A DNA stretch of 64,000 nucleotides from Intrasporangium calvum DSM 43043 (GCF_000184685.1 NC_014830.1:2046001-2110000); one strand, 5' to 3'; positions 19,082 to 28,368 are shown, numbered from the stretch's first letter. Numbers and translations: made by a program. The notes: generated by a model not told the origin, from the letters alone.

Positions 19082-19759
19082 ATGAGCGATTCGCCACCCG
19101 CGGTCGAGCACGACCCCAGCCACGCGTCGGACCACGCGTATCGGCTGATCCGCGCGCAGATCCTCTCCGGCGAGAGACAGGGTGGGGACTGGCTACGCGA
19201 GGGTGACCTGGCCGAGTCGGTCGGAGTCAGCCGCACACCGGTGCGGGAGGCACTGCGACGGCTCACCGCCGAAGGCCTGGTGAGCTACGAGCGCAACCGC
19301 GGGGTGCAGGTAGCCGCCTGGACCGCCGAGGACCTCAACGAGATCTTCAGCCTCCGCTCCCTGCTCGAGCCGTGGGCCTGCCGATTGGCGGCGACGGCGG
19401 CGACGGTGGACCTCGACGAGCTGGACCGCTTGGCGCACGACATGGACGCTGCGGCCAGGGGCTCTGTCGCGGACGTCGACCGGATCACCGAGCTGAACAA
19501 CCGCTTCCACCGACTGATCCTCGAGGGCTCGAACAACCGGCGGCTCGGCAGCGTCGTCTCGTCGGTGGTGCAGGTCCCGCTCGTGTGGCAGACCTTCTCC
19601 CATTACAGCGACACAGACCTGCGCCGCAGTCTCGCGCACCACCACGAGCTCGTCTCTGCGCTCGCCGCAGCCGACGGGGACTGGGCAGAGTCCGTGATGC
19701 GAAGCCACGTCAGGGCGGCGTGGAACTCGCTGCACACCGAGGACGACTCCAAGAGCTGA
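19082..19759 (+). CDS. GntR-family regulator, FCD (FadR) subgroup
   Basis: A 225-residue regulator with a winged helix at about residues 15-75 (LAESVGVSRTPVREALRRLTAEGLVSYE) and an all-helical FCD effector domain (IFSLRSLLEPWACRLAA, then ELNNRFHRLILEGSNNRRL, then HHELVSALAAADGDWAESVMRSHV), including the Asp/His residues that bind a metal and carboxylate ligand in this family. It is divergent from the six-gene hyu operon and is probably its ligand-responsive repressor. ATG 19082 is chosen because a promoter ends just before it, although the frame is open further upstream. Confidence 0.9.
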   Translation: MSDSPPAVEHDPSHASDHAYRLIRAQILSGERQGGDWLREGDLAESVGVSRTPVREALRRLTAEGLVSYERNRGVQVAAWTAEDLNEIFSLRSLLEPWACRLAATAATVDLDELDRLAHDMDAAARGSVADVDRITELNNRFHRLILEGSNNRRLGSVVSSVVQVPLVWQTFSHYSDTDLRRSLAHHHELVSALAAADGDWAESVMRSHVRAAWNSLHTEDDSKS

Positions 19760-19844
19760 TCCCGCTCCTGCGTTGTTTCACCCGACCGGCCGCGACGGTC
19801 ACCCGGCTTGGCGACGAGCCCTACGGCGGCGCGCTCAGCCCAGC

Positions 19845-20065
19845 CCGATGGGGACGCCCGCTGCGTTCGTGTACGACCTGCACGAGGACAGGCTGTGAAG
19901 GAGAGGCTCTGGCACTCCTCGGAGCAGCCGGCGTGCGTCCGTACGATCGGATCACCCTCCCGAGGGGGGAAGCGGTGATGTTGTGATGGGTGGAGCGCGA
20001 ACAGGGACAGGGCAGACGGTCGTCGTTCTTGGCGGAGGCGTCGGCGGGGTGGTCGTCGCCAAAAG
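19845..20065 (+). pseudogene. Decayed coding remnants before tRNA-Pro
   Basis: The 491-nt gap 19760-20250 contains short coding-like pieces on the plus strand. They are MGTPAAFVYDLHEDRL and stop (from 19851), ALALLGAAGVRPYDRITLPR in another frame (ending at 19986), and from ATG 19986 a piece with TVVVLGGGVGGVVVAK. The last looks like the N-terminal dinucleotide-binding loop of a sulfide:quinone-reductase-like flavoprotein, but it ends after about 25 residues. No intact gene is present. Remnant status is inference. Confidence 0.35.
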
Positions 20066-20200
20066 TCACCAGGCCGCTCGAATCGAGGCGAGGAGCGTCC
20101 GCGTCACTGTGCCCCACCACTCGGGCGGTTCCTGCGCAGTCACCGTTGCCCTTTCCCACATCAGATCGCCGTTGCTGTCACGGTTGCTGTCAACCAAGCA

Positions 20201-20233
20201 GAAAGGCGGCCCCGGACTTCTCCGGGACCGCCT
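20201..20233 (-). terminator. Intrinsic terminator of tRNA-Pro
   Basis: On the minus strand GGCGGTCCCGGAGAAGTCCG... forms a GC-rich hairpin closed by CCGCC and followed by TTTCT, about 20 nt after the 3' end of the tRNA. Confidence 0.8.
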
Positions 20234-20250
20234 CTGATGCGGATTCAACG

Positions 20251-20324
<74 letters not shown>

Positions 20325-20464
20325 CTGCCCCGTGGGGCGAACGAAACCTTAGCGCACGACCGTCCTCTGGTCCGAATCGGGGTCGGAGGGTCGAGGTCTC
20401 GAGCGCGTCGTGCCCGCCAGCCCCGCGCGCCCGAACTCTGACCCGGGCGAGCTGCCGGAACGGG

Positions 20465-21949
20465 TCAGCGACGACGCTTCTCGCGAACCCGGACAGAGAC
20501 CTCGATCGGGGTGCCCTCGAAGCCGAACTGCTCACGCAGTCGACGCTCCAGGAAGCGCCGGTAGCCGGCCTCGATGAAACCGGACGCGAAGATGACGAAA
20601 CGTGGGGGTCGCGTCGCGGCCTGCGTCGCGAAGAGGATCCGGGGCTGCTTCCCACCGCGAACCGGGTGCGGGTGGCCCGCGACGACCTCGCCGAGGAAGG
20701 CGTTGAGGCGGCCCGTCGGGATGCGGGTGTCCCAAGACTCCAGCGCCTTCTCCAGCGCCGGCACGAGACGGTCGAGGTGACGGCCGGTCTTGGCGGAGAT
20801 GTTGACCCGGGCCGCCCAGGGCACCTGGACGAGCTCCTTCTCGATCTCGCGCTCGAGGTAGTAGCGCCGCTCCTCGTCGAGGGTGTCCCACTTGTTGTAG
20901 GCGACGACGAGCGCCCTGCCCGCGTCGATGACCTGCTGGACGACCCGGACGTCCTGTTCGGCGATGGGCTCCTCGGCGTCGATGAGCACGACCGCGACCT
21001 CGGCCTTCTCGAGGGCGGTCTGAGTGCGCAGGGACGCGTAGAAGTCAGCGCCGCGGGTCTGGTGGACCCTCCGGCGGATGCCGGCCGTGTCGACGAAACG
21101 CCACGTCGTGCCGGCGAGCTCGATCAGCTCGTCAACCGGGTCCCGCGTCGTGCCGGCGACGCTGTCGACGACGACCCGTTCGGATCCGGCGAGCTTGTTG
21201 AGCAGGCTCGACTTGCCCACGTTGGGACGGCCGACGAGGGCCACGCGACGAGGTCCGCCCTGGGCGTACGCCCCGTGGGCGGACACCTGCGGCAGCACCT
21301 CGAGGACGGCGTCGAGGGCGTCACCGCTCCCCCGGCCGTGCAGGGCGGACACCGGCCAGGGCTGGCCGAGCCCGAGGTTCCACAGCGCCGCCGCGTCAGC
21401 CTCGCCACGCTGGTCGTCGACCTTGTTGGCGATGAGGACGACGGGCTTTCCGGACCGGCGGAGCAGCCGCACGACGGACTCGTCGTCGTCGGTGGCTCCC
21501 ACCGTGGCGTCGACGACGAACATGACGACGTCGGCGAGGTCGATGGCGATCTCGGCCTGCTCGGCGACTCGGAGGTGGATCCCGGTGACGTCCGACTCCC
21601 ACCCGCCGGTGTCGACGACGGTGAAGCGGCGCCCGGCCCACTCCCCCTCGTAGGACACGCGGTCTCGGGTGACCCCGGGCACGTCCTCGACGACCGCCTC
21701 GCGGCGGCGCAGGATGCGGTTGACGAGGCTCGACTTGCCGACATTGGGTCGGCCGATCACTGCGACGACCGGCAGCGGCCCGCGCTCGGCGGCACCGGCG
21801 AGCAGCTCGTCCTGGGTCTCCAGGAGGGCTTGGTCCTCGGGGCTCAGCTCGAAGTCGTCCAGGCCGGCCCGGAGCGCTCGCTCGACCGAACGGTCGTCCG
21901 CCGAGATCGGGGCGCCCTCGTCCACGGGGCGGGCGGTCTCGTCAGTCAC
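20465..21949 (-). CDS. der: GTPase Der (EngA), 50S ribosome assembly
   Basis: A 494-residue double-GTPase. The first G domain has GRPNVGKSS at residues 66-74 and DTGG, NKVD; the second has GRPNVGKSS near residue 239, DTAG and NKWD. The KH-like C-terminal domain ends in REKRRR. The N-terminal 55-residue acidic extension is usual in actinobacteria. Der acts in late maturation of the large ribosomal subunit. It follows cmk and plsC in a conserved order. Confidence 0.97.
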   Translation of the reverse strand: MTDETARPVDEGAPISADDRSVERALRAGLDDFELSPEDQALLETQDELLAGAAERGPLPVVAVIGRPNVGKSSLVNRILRRREAVVEDVPGVTRDRVSYEGEWAGRRFTVVDTGGWESDVTGIHLRVAEQAEIAIDLADVVMFVVDATVGATDDDESVVRLLRRSGKPVVLIANKVDDQRGEADAAALWNLGLGQPWPVSALHGRGSGDALDAVLEVLPQVSAHGAYAQGGPRRVALVGRPNVGKSSLLNKLAGSERVVVDSVAGTTRDPVDELIELAGTTWRFVDTAGIRRRVHQTRGADFYASLRTQTALEKAEVAVVLIDAEEPIAEQDVRVVQQVIDAGRALVVAYNKWDTLDEERRYYLEREIEKELVQVPWAARVNISAKTGRHLDRLVPALEKALESWDTRIPTGRLNAFLGEVVAGHPHPVRGGKQPRILFATQAATRPPRFVIFASGFIEAGYRRFLERRLREQFGFEGTPIEVSVRVREKRRR

Positions 21950-22021
21950 GGTGTCCTCGAATCAGTGGTGCGGGGGTCGGTGGCGCGCCCCGAGCTCGGG
22001 CCCTGACGGGCCCCGACACGG

Positions 22022-22687
22022 TCAGGACGACGTCCCATTGTCCACCCGCGCGCGACGAACATGCGACGCGAGCGCCTCCTGGAGGCTGCGGCTGGCGCGA
22101 CGTAGCCGCTCACGGCCCGGTACAGCGAGGTCCGGCTGCAGGGTGAACGGCTCACCGAAGTCCACTGTGAGCACAGACCGAGGTCCGGGCCAGTCGTCAG
22201 CGGTGCCGCCCCGAACCCGCGTGCCCAGCACGGCGACGGGCACGATCGGAGCTCCGGAGCGCAGGGCGATCCAGGCGGCCCCCCGGCTGACGTCGTCGAC
22301 GTCCCCGGCTCGTCGGGTGCCCTCGGGAAAGATGCCGACGGCATCACCGCGTTCGAGCACGGCGAGAGCGGTCGAGAGTGCCACCCGGTCACCGGTCGTG
22401 CGGTCGATGGGGATCTGGCCGACAGTGCGCACGACGAACCCGAGAGGACCGGCGAAGGCCTCCTGCTTGACCAGGAAGGTCACGGGCCGCGGGGCGAGGG
22501 AGAAGACCAGGGGCCCGTCCAGGAAGGCGGCGTGGTTGGCGGCGAGGATGACCGGACCCGAGGCGGGCACGTTCCCCGGGTGTACGGCCACGCCGCGGTA
22601 GATCGTGCGGAAGATGACCTGGCCGACCTTGCGGCCGCCAGCCGCCCGCCGTCGGTCCGGGGCGAGAACCGCCGGCCCGGGACTCAT
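22022..22687 (-). CDS. 1-acylglycerol-3-phosphate O-acyltransferase family (PlsC)
   Basis: A 221-residue acyltransferase with the NHxxxxD catalytic motif in ILAANHAAFLDGPLV and the FPEGTRR phosphate-binding motif. It transfers acyl groups in phospholipid synthesis, probably lysophosphatidate to phosphatidate. Its ATG overlaps the cmk stop by 4 bp, and it precedes der, an arrangement common in Actinomycetota. Confidence 0.9.
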   Translation of the reverse strand: MSPGPAVLAPDRRRAAGGRKVGQVIFRTIYRGVAVHPGNVPASGPVILAANHAAFLDGPLVFSLAPRPVTFLVKQEAFAGPLGFVVRTVGQIPIDRTTGDRVALSTALAVLERGDAVGIFPEGTRRAGDVDDVSRGAAWIALRSGAPIVPVAVLGTRVRGGTADDWPGPRSVLTVDFGEPFTLQPDLAVPGRERLRRASRSLQEALASHVRRARVDNGTSS

Positions 22688-23418
22688 GCGCGCGCGGCGG
22701 CGACGATGTGGAGGACGGCGCGAACCGAGCCGTCGAAGTCGAGCTCGGACGTGTCGACCGTCGTGACCCCGTCGGCCGCCACGGTGAACACCGAGACGGT
22801 CGAGTCGAGTCGGTCACGGTCGACGATCTGCGCGCGCGTCGCACTCACCGAGGTCTCGTCGGCGTCGCCGTGCAGCTCCCTTGACCGTCGCGCCAGGCGG
22901 GCTTCCTCCGAGGCCGTGAGAAGGATGCGCACCGACGCGTCCGGTGCCACCACCGTCGTGATGTCGCGTCCCTCGACGACGACCCCGCCCCGCGCCGCGC
23001 CGGCCTTCGAGATGAGCTGCCGCTGCAGGAGACGGAGCAGCTCGCGCACCGGGATCACCGTGGCGACCTTGGACACCGAGGTCGAGATGCGGGTCTCACG
23101 GATGGCTTCGGCCACGTCCGCGCCCCCGACCAGCACGTGCGGCGCGTCGGGGTCGGTGCCGATGTCGAGCGGGAAGTCCTCGGCAGCCGCAGCGACCGCT
23201 GCGGGGTCGTCCAGGTCGACGTGGCGGTCGAGGCACCACCAGGTGAGCGCCCGGTACATCGCGCCCGTGTCGAGGTAGGCATACCCGAGCGTCCTGGCCA
23301 CCTGCTTCGACACGCTCGACTTGCCCGACCCCGACGGCCCGTCGATGGCGACGACGAACCCGGAGAGGGGGTGGTCGGTGGGTTCGGACACGGCGGAGCT
23401 GACCGGGGTTTGCGGCAT
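22684..23418 (-). CDS. cmk: Cytidylate kinase
   Basis: A 244-residue NMP kinase phosphorylating CMP/dCMP. The P-loop is GPSGSGKSS near residue 27, followed by YLDTGAMYRALT and the GRDITTVVAPDA segment. Translation is taken from ATG 23418 (MPQTPVSSAVSE); the frame stays open to 23508, but that part would run into the repeat palindrome at 23473-23518. Confidence 0.95.
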   Translation of the reverse strand: MPQTPVSSAVSEPTDHPLSGFVVAIDGPSGSGKSSVSKQVARTLGYAYLDTGAMYRALTWWCLDRHVDLDDPAAVAAAAEDFPLDIGTDPDAPHVLVGGADVAEAIRETRISTSVSKVATVIPVRELLRLLQRQLISKAGAARGGVVVEGRDITTVVAPDASVRILLTASEEARLARRSRELHGDADETSVSATRAQIVDRDRLDSTVSVFTVAADGVTTVDTSELDFDGSVRAVLHIVAAARA

Positions 23419-23472
23419 GGGCGGCAGCCTAGTGGCCCGACGAGGTCGTCCCGCCCAGCCCGCCGACCCGGA

Positions 23473-23518
23473 ACCCGGTCGTATGCCGCTGAGCCGGCTC
23501 AGCGGCATACGACCGGGT
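23473..23518. repeat. Perfect 46-bp palindrome made of two scattered-motif copies
   Basis: Two 23-bp arms meet with no spacer. Each arm reads ACCCGGTCGTATGCCGCTGA and continues GCC. The arms embed the 15-bp motif GTATGCCGCTGAGCC in head-to-head orientation. It lies in the 130-bp gap between tyrA and cmk, where it could act as a hairpin terminator or a protein-binding site. Confidence 0.95.
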
Positions 23519-23548
23519 GGGGTGCGTGGTCGGGCAGGTGGCGACGCC

Positions 23549-24637
23549 TCAGTCGTGCAGCCGCCAACCGAGCCCGGTGAGGGTCTCGGCGAGCGGCTCC
23601 GCGGAGGCGGGGACGACGGAGATGTAGGCGACGCCGAACGGCTGGCCGAGTCCGTGCTCGAGGTGCATGTCCTCGAGGTTGATCCCCGCGTCCCCCATGT
23701 CGGTGAGCAGCCGAGCCAAGGATCCGGGCACGTCGGGGACGAGGACCGAGACCACGGCGTACGCGGTGGGGGCCGCCCCGTGCTTGCCGGGGATCCGCGC
23801 CTGCCCGAGGTTGCCCGCCTCGAGGAGACGGCTCAACGTGCCCAAGGCACCCTCTGCCTCACCGGCGCTGAGGGAGGCGAGCGCGTCGACGACCTCGTCG
23901 AGCTGCGCCCGGACGTTGACGAGCACCTCCCGGACCGCGGCGGCGTTGCCGGCGAGGATCTGGGTCCACAGCCGCGAGTCGCTCGCGGCGATGCGCGTCA
24001 CGTCACGCAGGCCCTGCCCGGCCAGGCCGACGGCCGGCTCGGGGAGGTCGCGAAGGCACGCGGCGACGACGCTCGCGGCGACCTGCGGCACGTGGGACAC
24101 GGCGGCGACCGCCTCGTCGTGCTCGCGGGCCGGCATGACCCGGACGGCTGACCCGACGACCACGGCGATCTCGCGAACCGCCCGGACCGCCTCCTCGCTG
24201 GACTGTGCGTGGGGCACGATGACCCAGGCCCGCCCGTCGAACAGGTCCCGTCGCGCTGCCGCGGCGCCGGATCGCTCCCGCCCCGCCATGGGGTGCGAGC
24301 CGACGTAGCGAGCGGCGTCGAGACCCGATGCGAGCACGGAGTCGAGGATCGTCTGTTTGACGGAGGCCACATCGGTGACAACCGCCGTCGGCCAGCGGCG
24401 GAGGGAGTCGACGACGACGGCGCCGACCACGTCCGGTGGCGCCGCGACGACGACGAGCTGGGGGTCGTCCCCCGGCGCGAGCTGCGTCGCCAACATGCCG
24501 GCGCCCAGGTCGCGCGCGAGCCGACACGCGGTCGGCGACGGGTCGTCGAGGGAGACGCGGAACCCGGCCGCGGTGAGCGCCATCCCGAGGCTCGCACCGA
24601 TCAGACCGGTGCCGACGATGCGGACGTGGCTGGTCAC
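23549..24637 (-). CDS. tyrA: Prephenate dehydrogenase with C-terminal ACT domain
   Basis: A 362-residue NAD(P)-dependent enzyme of tyrosine synthesis. It has the Rossmann loop GTGLIGASLG (residues 9-18), DVASVKQTILDSVL, GSHPMAGRERSGAAAA with the conserved His, and AAVSHVPQVAAS. The last about 75 residues (AYAVVSVLVPDVPGSLARLL) form an ACT domain, the usual site for feedback control by tyrosine. It starts 4 nt after rluB and lies between rluB and cmk, an insertion into the otherwise conserved rluB-cmk pair. Confidence 0.93.
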   Translation of the reverse strand: MTSHVRIVGTGLIGASLGMALTAAGFRVSLDDPSPTACRLARDLGAGMLATQLAPGDDPQLVVVAAPPDVVGAVVVDSLRRWPTAVVTDVASVKQTILDSVLASGLDAARYVGSHPMAGRERSGAAAARRDLFDGRAWVIVPHAQSSEEAVRAVREIAVVVGSAVRVMPAREHDEAVAAVSHVPQVAASVVAACLRDLPEPAVGLAGQGLRDVTRIAASDSRLWTQILAGNAAAVREVLVNVRAQLDEVVDALASLSAGEAEGALGTLSRLLEAGNLGQARIPGKHGAAPTAYAVVSVLVPDVPGSLARLLTDMGDAGINLEDMHLEHGLGQPFGVAYISVVPASAEPLAETLTGLGWRLHD

Positions 24638-24641
24638 GCCG

Positions 24642-25646
24642 TCACAGACCTGCAGCTTGGTAGAGCGCGCCGATCTCGGCCTTGTTGAGTCGGCGCATCC
24701 GCCCCGAGCGCAGGTCGCCCAGGCGGATCGGGCCGACCTCCGTCCGGACCAGCTCGAGCACGGGGTGCCCCACCAACTCGAGCATCCGCCGCACGACGTG
24801 CTTGCGGCCCTCGTGGAGCACGACCTCGATGAGGGCCTTGCCGGGCTGCGAGTCGACCACCTTGAAGGAGTCGACCGTCACCGGCCCGTCCTCCAGCTCG
24901 ACGCCTTCGCGCAGCTGCTTGCCGACGTCCCTGCCGACCGGCCCGCGCACCGTGGCCAGGTAGGTCTTGAGCACGCCATAGGCCGGGTGCTGGAGGCGGT
25001 GGGCCAGGTCACCGTCGTTGGTCAGCAGCAGGAGCCCCTCGGTGTCGGCGTCGAGCCGCCCGACGTGGAAGAGCCGCTGCTCGCGGTTGCCCACGTAGTC
25101 GGCCAGGCTGATCCGACCGAGCTCGTCGTGCATCGTCGTGACGACGCCCTTGGGCTTGTTGAAGGCGAGGTAGACCCGTTCCTCGTCGAGGTTGACGCGC
25201 ACCCCGTCGACGTGGACCACCTGGGACTGCGGGTTGATGCGAACGCCGAGCTCGGTGATGACCTGCCCGTCCACCTCGACCCGGCCCTGCTCGATGAGGT
25301 TCTCGCAGACCCTGCGTGAGCCCACCCCCGCGGCCGCCATCAGCTTCTGCAGGCGGACGCCGTCTGGATCGTGGACGTCCACCGACGGAGCGGTTTCGCG
25401 GCTGGGCAGGCGGGTGGGCTGGCTCGGTTTCGTCGAACCGGCGAAACGGGGCCCGGCAGTCCGTTTTCCGCCGCCGCTCGAGGTGCGTCCCGAGGAGCCC
25501 CCCGAGCCCTTCGGGGCAGCACCGCGCGTGCCCTTCGGGGCGCCGCCCGTGCCCTTCGCGGCGCCGCCCCGCGTGCCCTTCGGGGCGCCGCCCGGCGCCG
25601 AACCACGGTTGCGTGGTTGGCGTGGGGACCTGCTGTGCTCGCTCAT
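24642..25646 (-). CDS. rluB: rRNA pseudouridine synthase, RluB/RsuA family
   Basis: A 334-residue synthase with an N-terminal low-complexity basic region of GGAPKGTRG/GAAPKGSGG repeats (about residues 15-60) that may bind RNA. An S4 domain follows (VRLQKLMAAAGVGSRRVCEN, about residue 100), then the catalytic domain with the Asp of VGRLDADTEGLLLLTNDG. It modifies 23S rRNA uridine. Its ATG overlaps the scpB stop (ATGA). Confidence 0.93.
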   Translation of the reverse strand: MSEHSRSPRQPRNRGSAPGGAPKGTRGGAAKGTGGAPKGTRGAAPKGSGGSSGRTSSGGGKRTAGPRFAGSTKPSQPTRLPSRETAPSVDVHDPDGVRLQKLMAAAGVGSRRVCENLIEQGRVEVDGQVITELGVRINPQSQVVHVDGVRVNLDEERVYLAFNKPKGVVTTMHDELGRISLADYVGNREQRLFHVGRLDADTEGLLLLTNDGDLAHRLQHPAYGVLKTYLATVRGPVGRDVGKQLREGVELEDGPVTVDSFKVVDSQPGKALIEVVLHEGRKHVVRRMLELVGHPVLELVRTEVGPIRLGDLRSGRMRRLNKAEIGALYQAAGL

Positions 25647-26332
25647 GAGTGACCTTCCTCGATCAGCTCGTCGATGACATCTGCATCGGGTAGGTAGGGG
25701 GCCAGCGGCGGCAGCTCATCCAGGGAGGACAGGCCCATCCGCTGGAGGAAGTAGGTCGTCGTCCGGTAGAGGATCGCCCCGCTCTCCCCGGTGTCCTCGA
25801 CCTCCTCGATCAGGCCCCGGGACAGCAGGGTGCGGACGACGCCGTCGACGTTGACCCCTCGGACCGCGCTGACCCTCGACCTCGACACCGGCTGGCGGTA
25901 GGCGATCACGGCGAGCGTCTCGAGGGACGCCTGGGTCATCTTGGCCTGTTGGCCATCGAGAATGAACTTCTCGACCACCGGAGCGTAGTCGGGCCGGCTG
26001 TACATGCGCCAGCCACCGGCGACGTTGCGCAGGGTGAACCCGCGCTGGGCGGCGGCGTAGTCCTCCTCGAGGGCAACCAGATGCCCGCGAACGTCCTCCA
26101 CGGGCAGCTCGAGGGCCGACGCGAGGTCCATCTCGGTCACCGGCTCCTCCACCACCATCAGGACCGCCTCGAGGGCTGACCGGGCACCGCCCGGGAAGTC
26201 GTTGATGTCGAAGGCGATCTGCTCGTCGCCGAGGCTCGCCAGGTCCTCCCCCACGTCCGCACCCACGTCCGCACCCGCTTCCGTCTGCGTCCCCATCTGA
26301 GCAGCCGGGGCCGCTTGGTCCTGCTCACTCAT
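25643..26332 (-). CDS. scpB: Segregation and condensation protein B
   Basis: A 229-residue winged-helix protein that binds the kleisin ScpA in the SMC condensin. ScpB segments are present: LEAVLMVVEEPVTEMDLASAL, AQRGFTLRNVAGGWRMYSR and QASLETLAVIAYRQPVSRSRV. ATG 26332 is chosen because GGAG lies 7 nt upstream; it overlaps scpA by 8 nt. The first 40 residues are acidic and variable. Confidence 0.95.
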   Translation of the reverse strand: MSEQDQAAPAAQMGTQTEAGADVGADVGEDLASLGDEQIAFDINDFPGGARSALEAVLMVVEEPVTEMDLASALELPVEDVRGHLVALEEDYAAAQRGFTLRNVAGGWRMYSRPDYAPVVEKFILDGQQAKMTQASLETLAVIAYRQPVSRSRVSAVRGVNVDGVVRTLLSRGLIEEVEDTGESGAILYRTTTYFLQRMGLSSLDELPPLAPYLPDADVIDELIEEGHS

Positions 26333-27296
26333 CGTCCGCTCCGTCATCTCGGTTGTCAGCCCCATCCCCGCCGCTGTCCGGCACGCCGTCCGGCACGCTG
26401 TCCGGGCTGCTGTCCGGGCTGCTGCCCGCGTCGGTGTCCTCGTCGAACTCGTCGTCGATCGCCACGTCGCCCTCCTCGCTCCCCGTCCAACGGATGTCGA
26501 GCTCACCGAGTGCCTCGGCCTGCTCGAAGGCGATGACGGCCTCCTTGAAGAGCTCGAGGAGGGCGAGGAAGCGCGCGACGATCACGAGGGTGCTGTCCGC
26601 GTCAGCGACGAGGCTGCGGAAGGAGACCTGGCCGCGGGATCGGAGCCGCGACACGATGATCGACGCCTGCTCCCGGACGCTGACCTGCGGCGCGTGCAGG
26701 TGGTCGAGCCCCACCGTCGGAGGCTCCTTCGGGATCATCGCCCGCGCGGCGATCATGGCCAGCTGGTCGGGAGTCACGGTCATGATCAGCTCGGGCAGCA
26801 GACTGGCGAAGCGCGACTCGAGGCCGGCCTGCCGCGCGGTGATCCGGCCCGCCGTGGCCATCCGTTCCCGGATCGTCTGCGCGATCTGCTTGTAGGCGCG
26901 GTACTGCAGGAGGCGGGCGAAGAGCAGGTCGCGCGCCTCGATGAGTGCGAGGTCCTCGTCGTCCTGCGGACCGGACTGGGGCAGGAGACGGGCTGCCTTG
27001 AGGTCGAGCAGCGTCGCGGCGATGAGGAGGAACTCGGAGGCCTGGCTGAGGTCCCAGTCGTTGTCGATGGCCTGCGCCGCCTTGATGTGCGCGATGAACT
27101 CGTCCGTGACGGTGGCGAGGGAGACCTCGGTGATGTCGAGCTTGTGCTTGCTGATCAGTCCGAGGAGCAGGTCGAAGGGGCCGGAGAAGACGTCGAGGTG
27201 CACCTCGAACGGGGTGGCGGCGCGTCGGGTGATGATGCCGCCGGGAACGGCGTGTTCCTCGACCGGGTGGCGGTCGAGCGGGTCGGGCTCGGACAT
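26325..27296 (-). CDS. scpA: Segregation and condensation protein A (kleisin)
   Basis: A 323-residue kleisin linking SMC heads. It has the N-terminal FEVHLDVFSGPFDLLLGLISKHKLDITEVSL and C-terminal winged-helix FLALLELFKEAVIAFEQ. The extreme C-terminus (about 50 residues) is acidic with SPDS/VPDS repeats, beyond the usual kleisin fold. Upstream parA and downstream scpB follow the Rv1708-Rv1710 order. Confidence 0.95.
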   Translation of the reverse strand: MSEPDPLDRHPVEEHAVPGGIITRRAATPFEVHLDVFSGPFDLLLGLISKHKLDITEVSLATVTDEFIAHIKAAQAIDNDWDLSQASEFLLIAATLLDLKAARLLPQSGPQDDEDLALIEARDLLFARLLQYRAYKQIAQTIRERMATAGRITARQAGLESRFASLLPELIMTVTPDQLAMIAARAMIPKEPPTVGLDHLHAPQVSVREQASIIVSRLRSRGQVSFRSLVADADSTLVIVARFLALLELFKEAVIAFEQAEALGELDIRWTGSEEGDVAIDDEFDEDTDAGSSPDSSPDSVPDGVPDSGGDGADNRDDGADDE

Positions 27297-27309
27297 CGTC
27301 CCCGCCGGC

Positions 27310-28305
27310 TCAGGCGGCGCCGCCCCGGGCGATGAGCTCCCGGGCGAGCTGCCGGTAGGCGGCGGCCCCGGAGTGGTCGGAGGAGTAGGACGTGATCGGC
27401 TCCGCGGCGAGCGTGGCGTCCGGGAACTTCACGGTGCGGCTGATGACCGTGTGGAAGACCTGTTCGCCGAAGTGGTTGACGACAGACGAGACGACCTCCC
27501 TGCTGTGCAGGGTGCGTGCGTCGTACATCGTGGCCAGGATCCCGTCGACCTGCAGCCGCGGGTTGAGGCGGTCCGTGATCTTGTCGATGGTGTCGATGAG
27601 GAGCGCGACTCCGCGCATCGCGAAGTACTCGCACTCGAGGGGGATGATCACCCCGTGGGCCGCGGTGAGGGCGTTGACGGTGAGCAGCCCGAGCGAGGGC
27701 TGGCAGTCGATGAGGATGAGGTCGTAGTCGTCGAGCACGGGACGCAGGACCCGGGCGAGGACCTGCTCCCGGGCCACCTCGCCGACGAGCTGCACCTCGG
27801 CGGCCGACAGATCGATGTTGGCCGGCACGAGGTCGAGGTTGGCCGTCTGGGTGGGGAGGATGACGTCGCGCACGTCATGGCCGTGTTCGACGAGCAGGTT
27901 GTAGATCGTGACGTCGAGCTCCTGGGCGTTGACCCCGACCCCGACGGACAGGGCTCCTTGGGGGTCGAAGTCCACGACGAGGACCTTGCGGCCCAGCTCG
28001 GCGAGCGCGGCGCCCAGGTTGATGGTGGTCGTCGTCTTGCCGACGCCGCCCTTCTGGTTGCACATCGCGATGATGCGGGCCGGCCCGTGGCTGCTCAGGG
28101 ACGGCGGCTCGGGGAAGTCCGGCAGCGGTCGTCCCGTGGGTCCGAGCTCCCGGCCAGCGGCGGGCGGCGCACCGGGGCGGTGGTTGGCGGAGCCGGGACC
28201 ACGGTCGACTGGGACGGTGCCGTCCGAACCCCTCGTAGCTCCGGCACGGTCGACCCGCTCGTCCTGCATGGTCTCGTGTGACTCGTCGTTCACCGGGTGT
28301 TCCAC
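27310..28305 (-). CDS. parA: ParA/Soj-type chromosome partition ATPase
   Basis: A 331-residue Walker ATPase with a disordered first 70 residues. The deviant Walker A loop is QKGGVGKTTTT (about 84-94). VLVVDFDPQGALSVGVGV and LILIDCQPSLGLLTVNAL complete the site. No parB is adjacent, so this is the second ParA-like protein that actinobacteria keep next to scpAB (Rv1708), not the oriC-linked one. The GTG start at 28305 is likely; a second GTG lies 12 nt downstream. Confidence 0.92.
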   Translation of the reverse strand: MEHPVNDESHETMQDERVDRAGATRGSDGTVPVDRGPGSANHRPGAPPAAGRELGPTGRPLPDFPEPPSLSSHGPARIIAMCNQKGGVGKTTTTINLGAALAELGRKVLVVDFDPQGALSVGVGVNAQELDVTIYNLLVEHGHDVRDVILPTQTANLDLVPANIDLSAAEVQLVGEVAREQVLARVLRPVLDDYDLILIDCQPSLGLLTVNALTAAHGVIIPLECEYFAMRGVALLIDTIDKITDRLNPRLQVDGILATMYDARTLHSREVVSSVVNHFGEQVFHTVISRTVKFPDATLAAEPITSYSSDHSGAAAYRQLARELIARGGAA

Positions 28306-28368
28306 TCCGCTCGGTTGTGCCCTCGGCCGCGCGCTCGGTCAGCTTCTCGCTGATCAGTTGCGACCATA

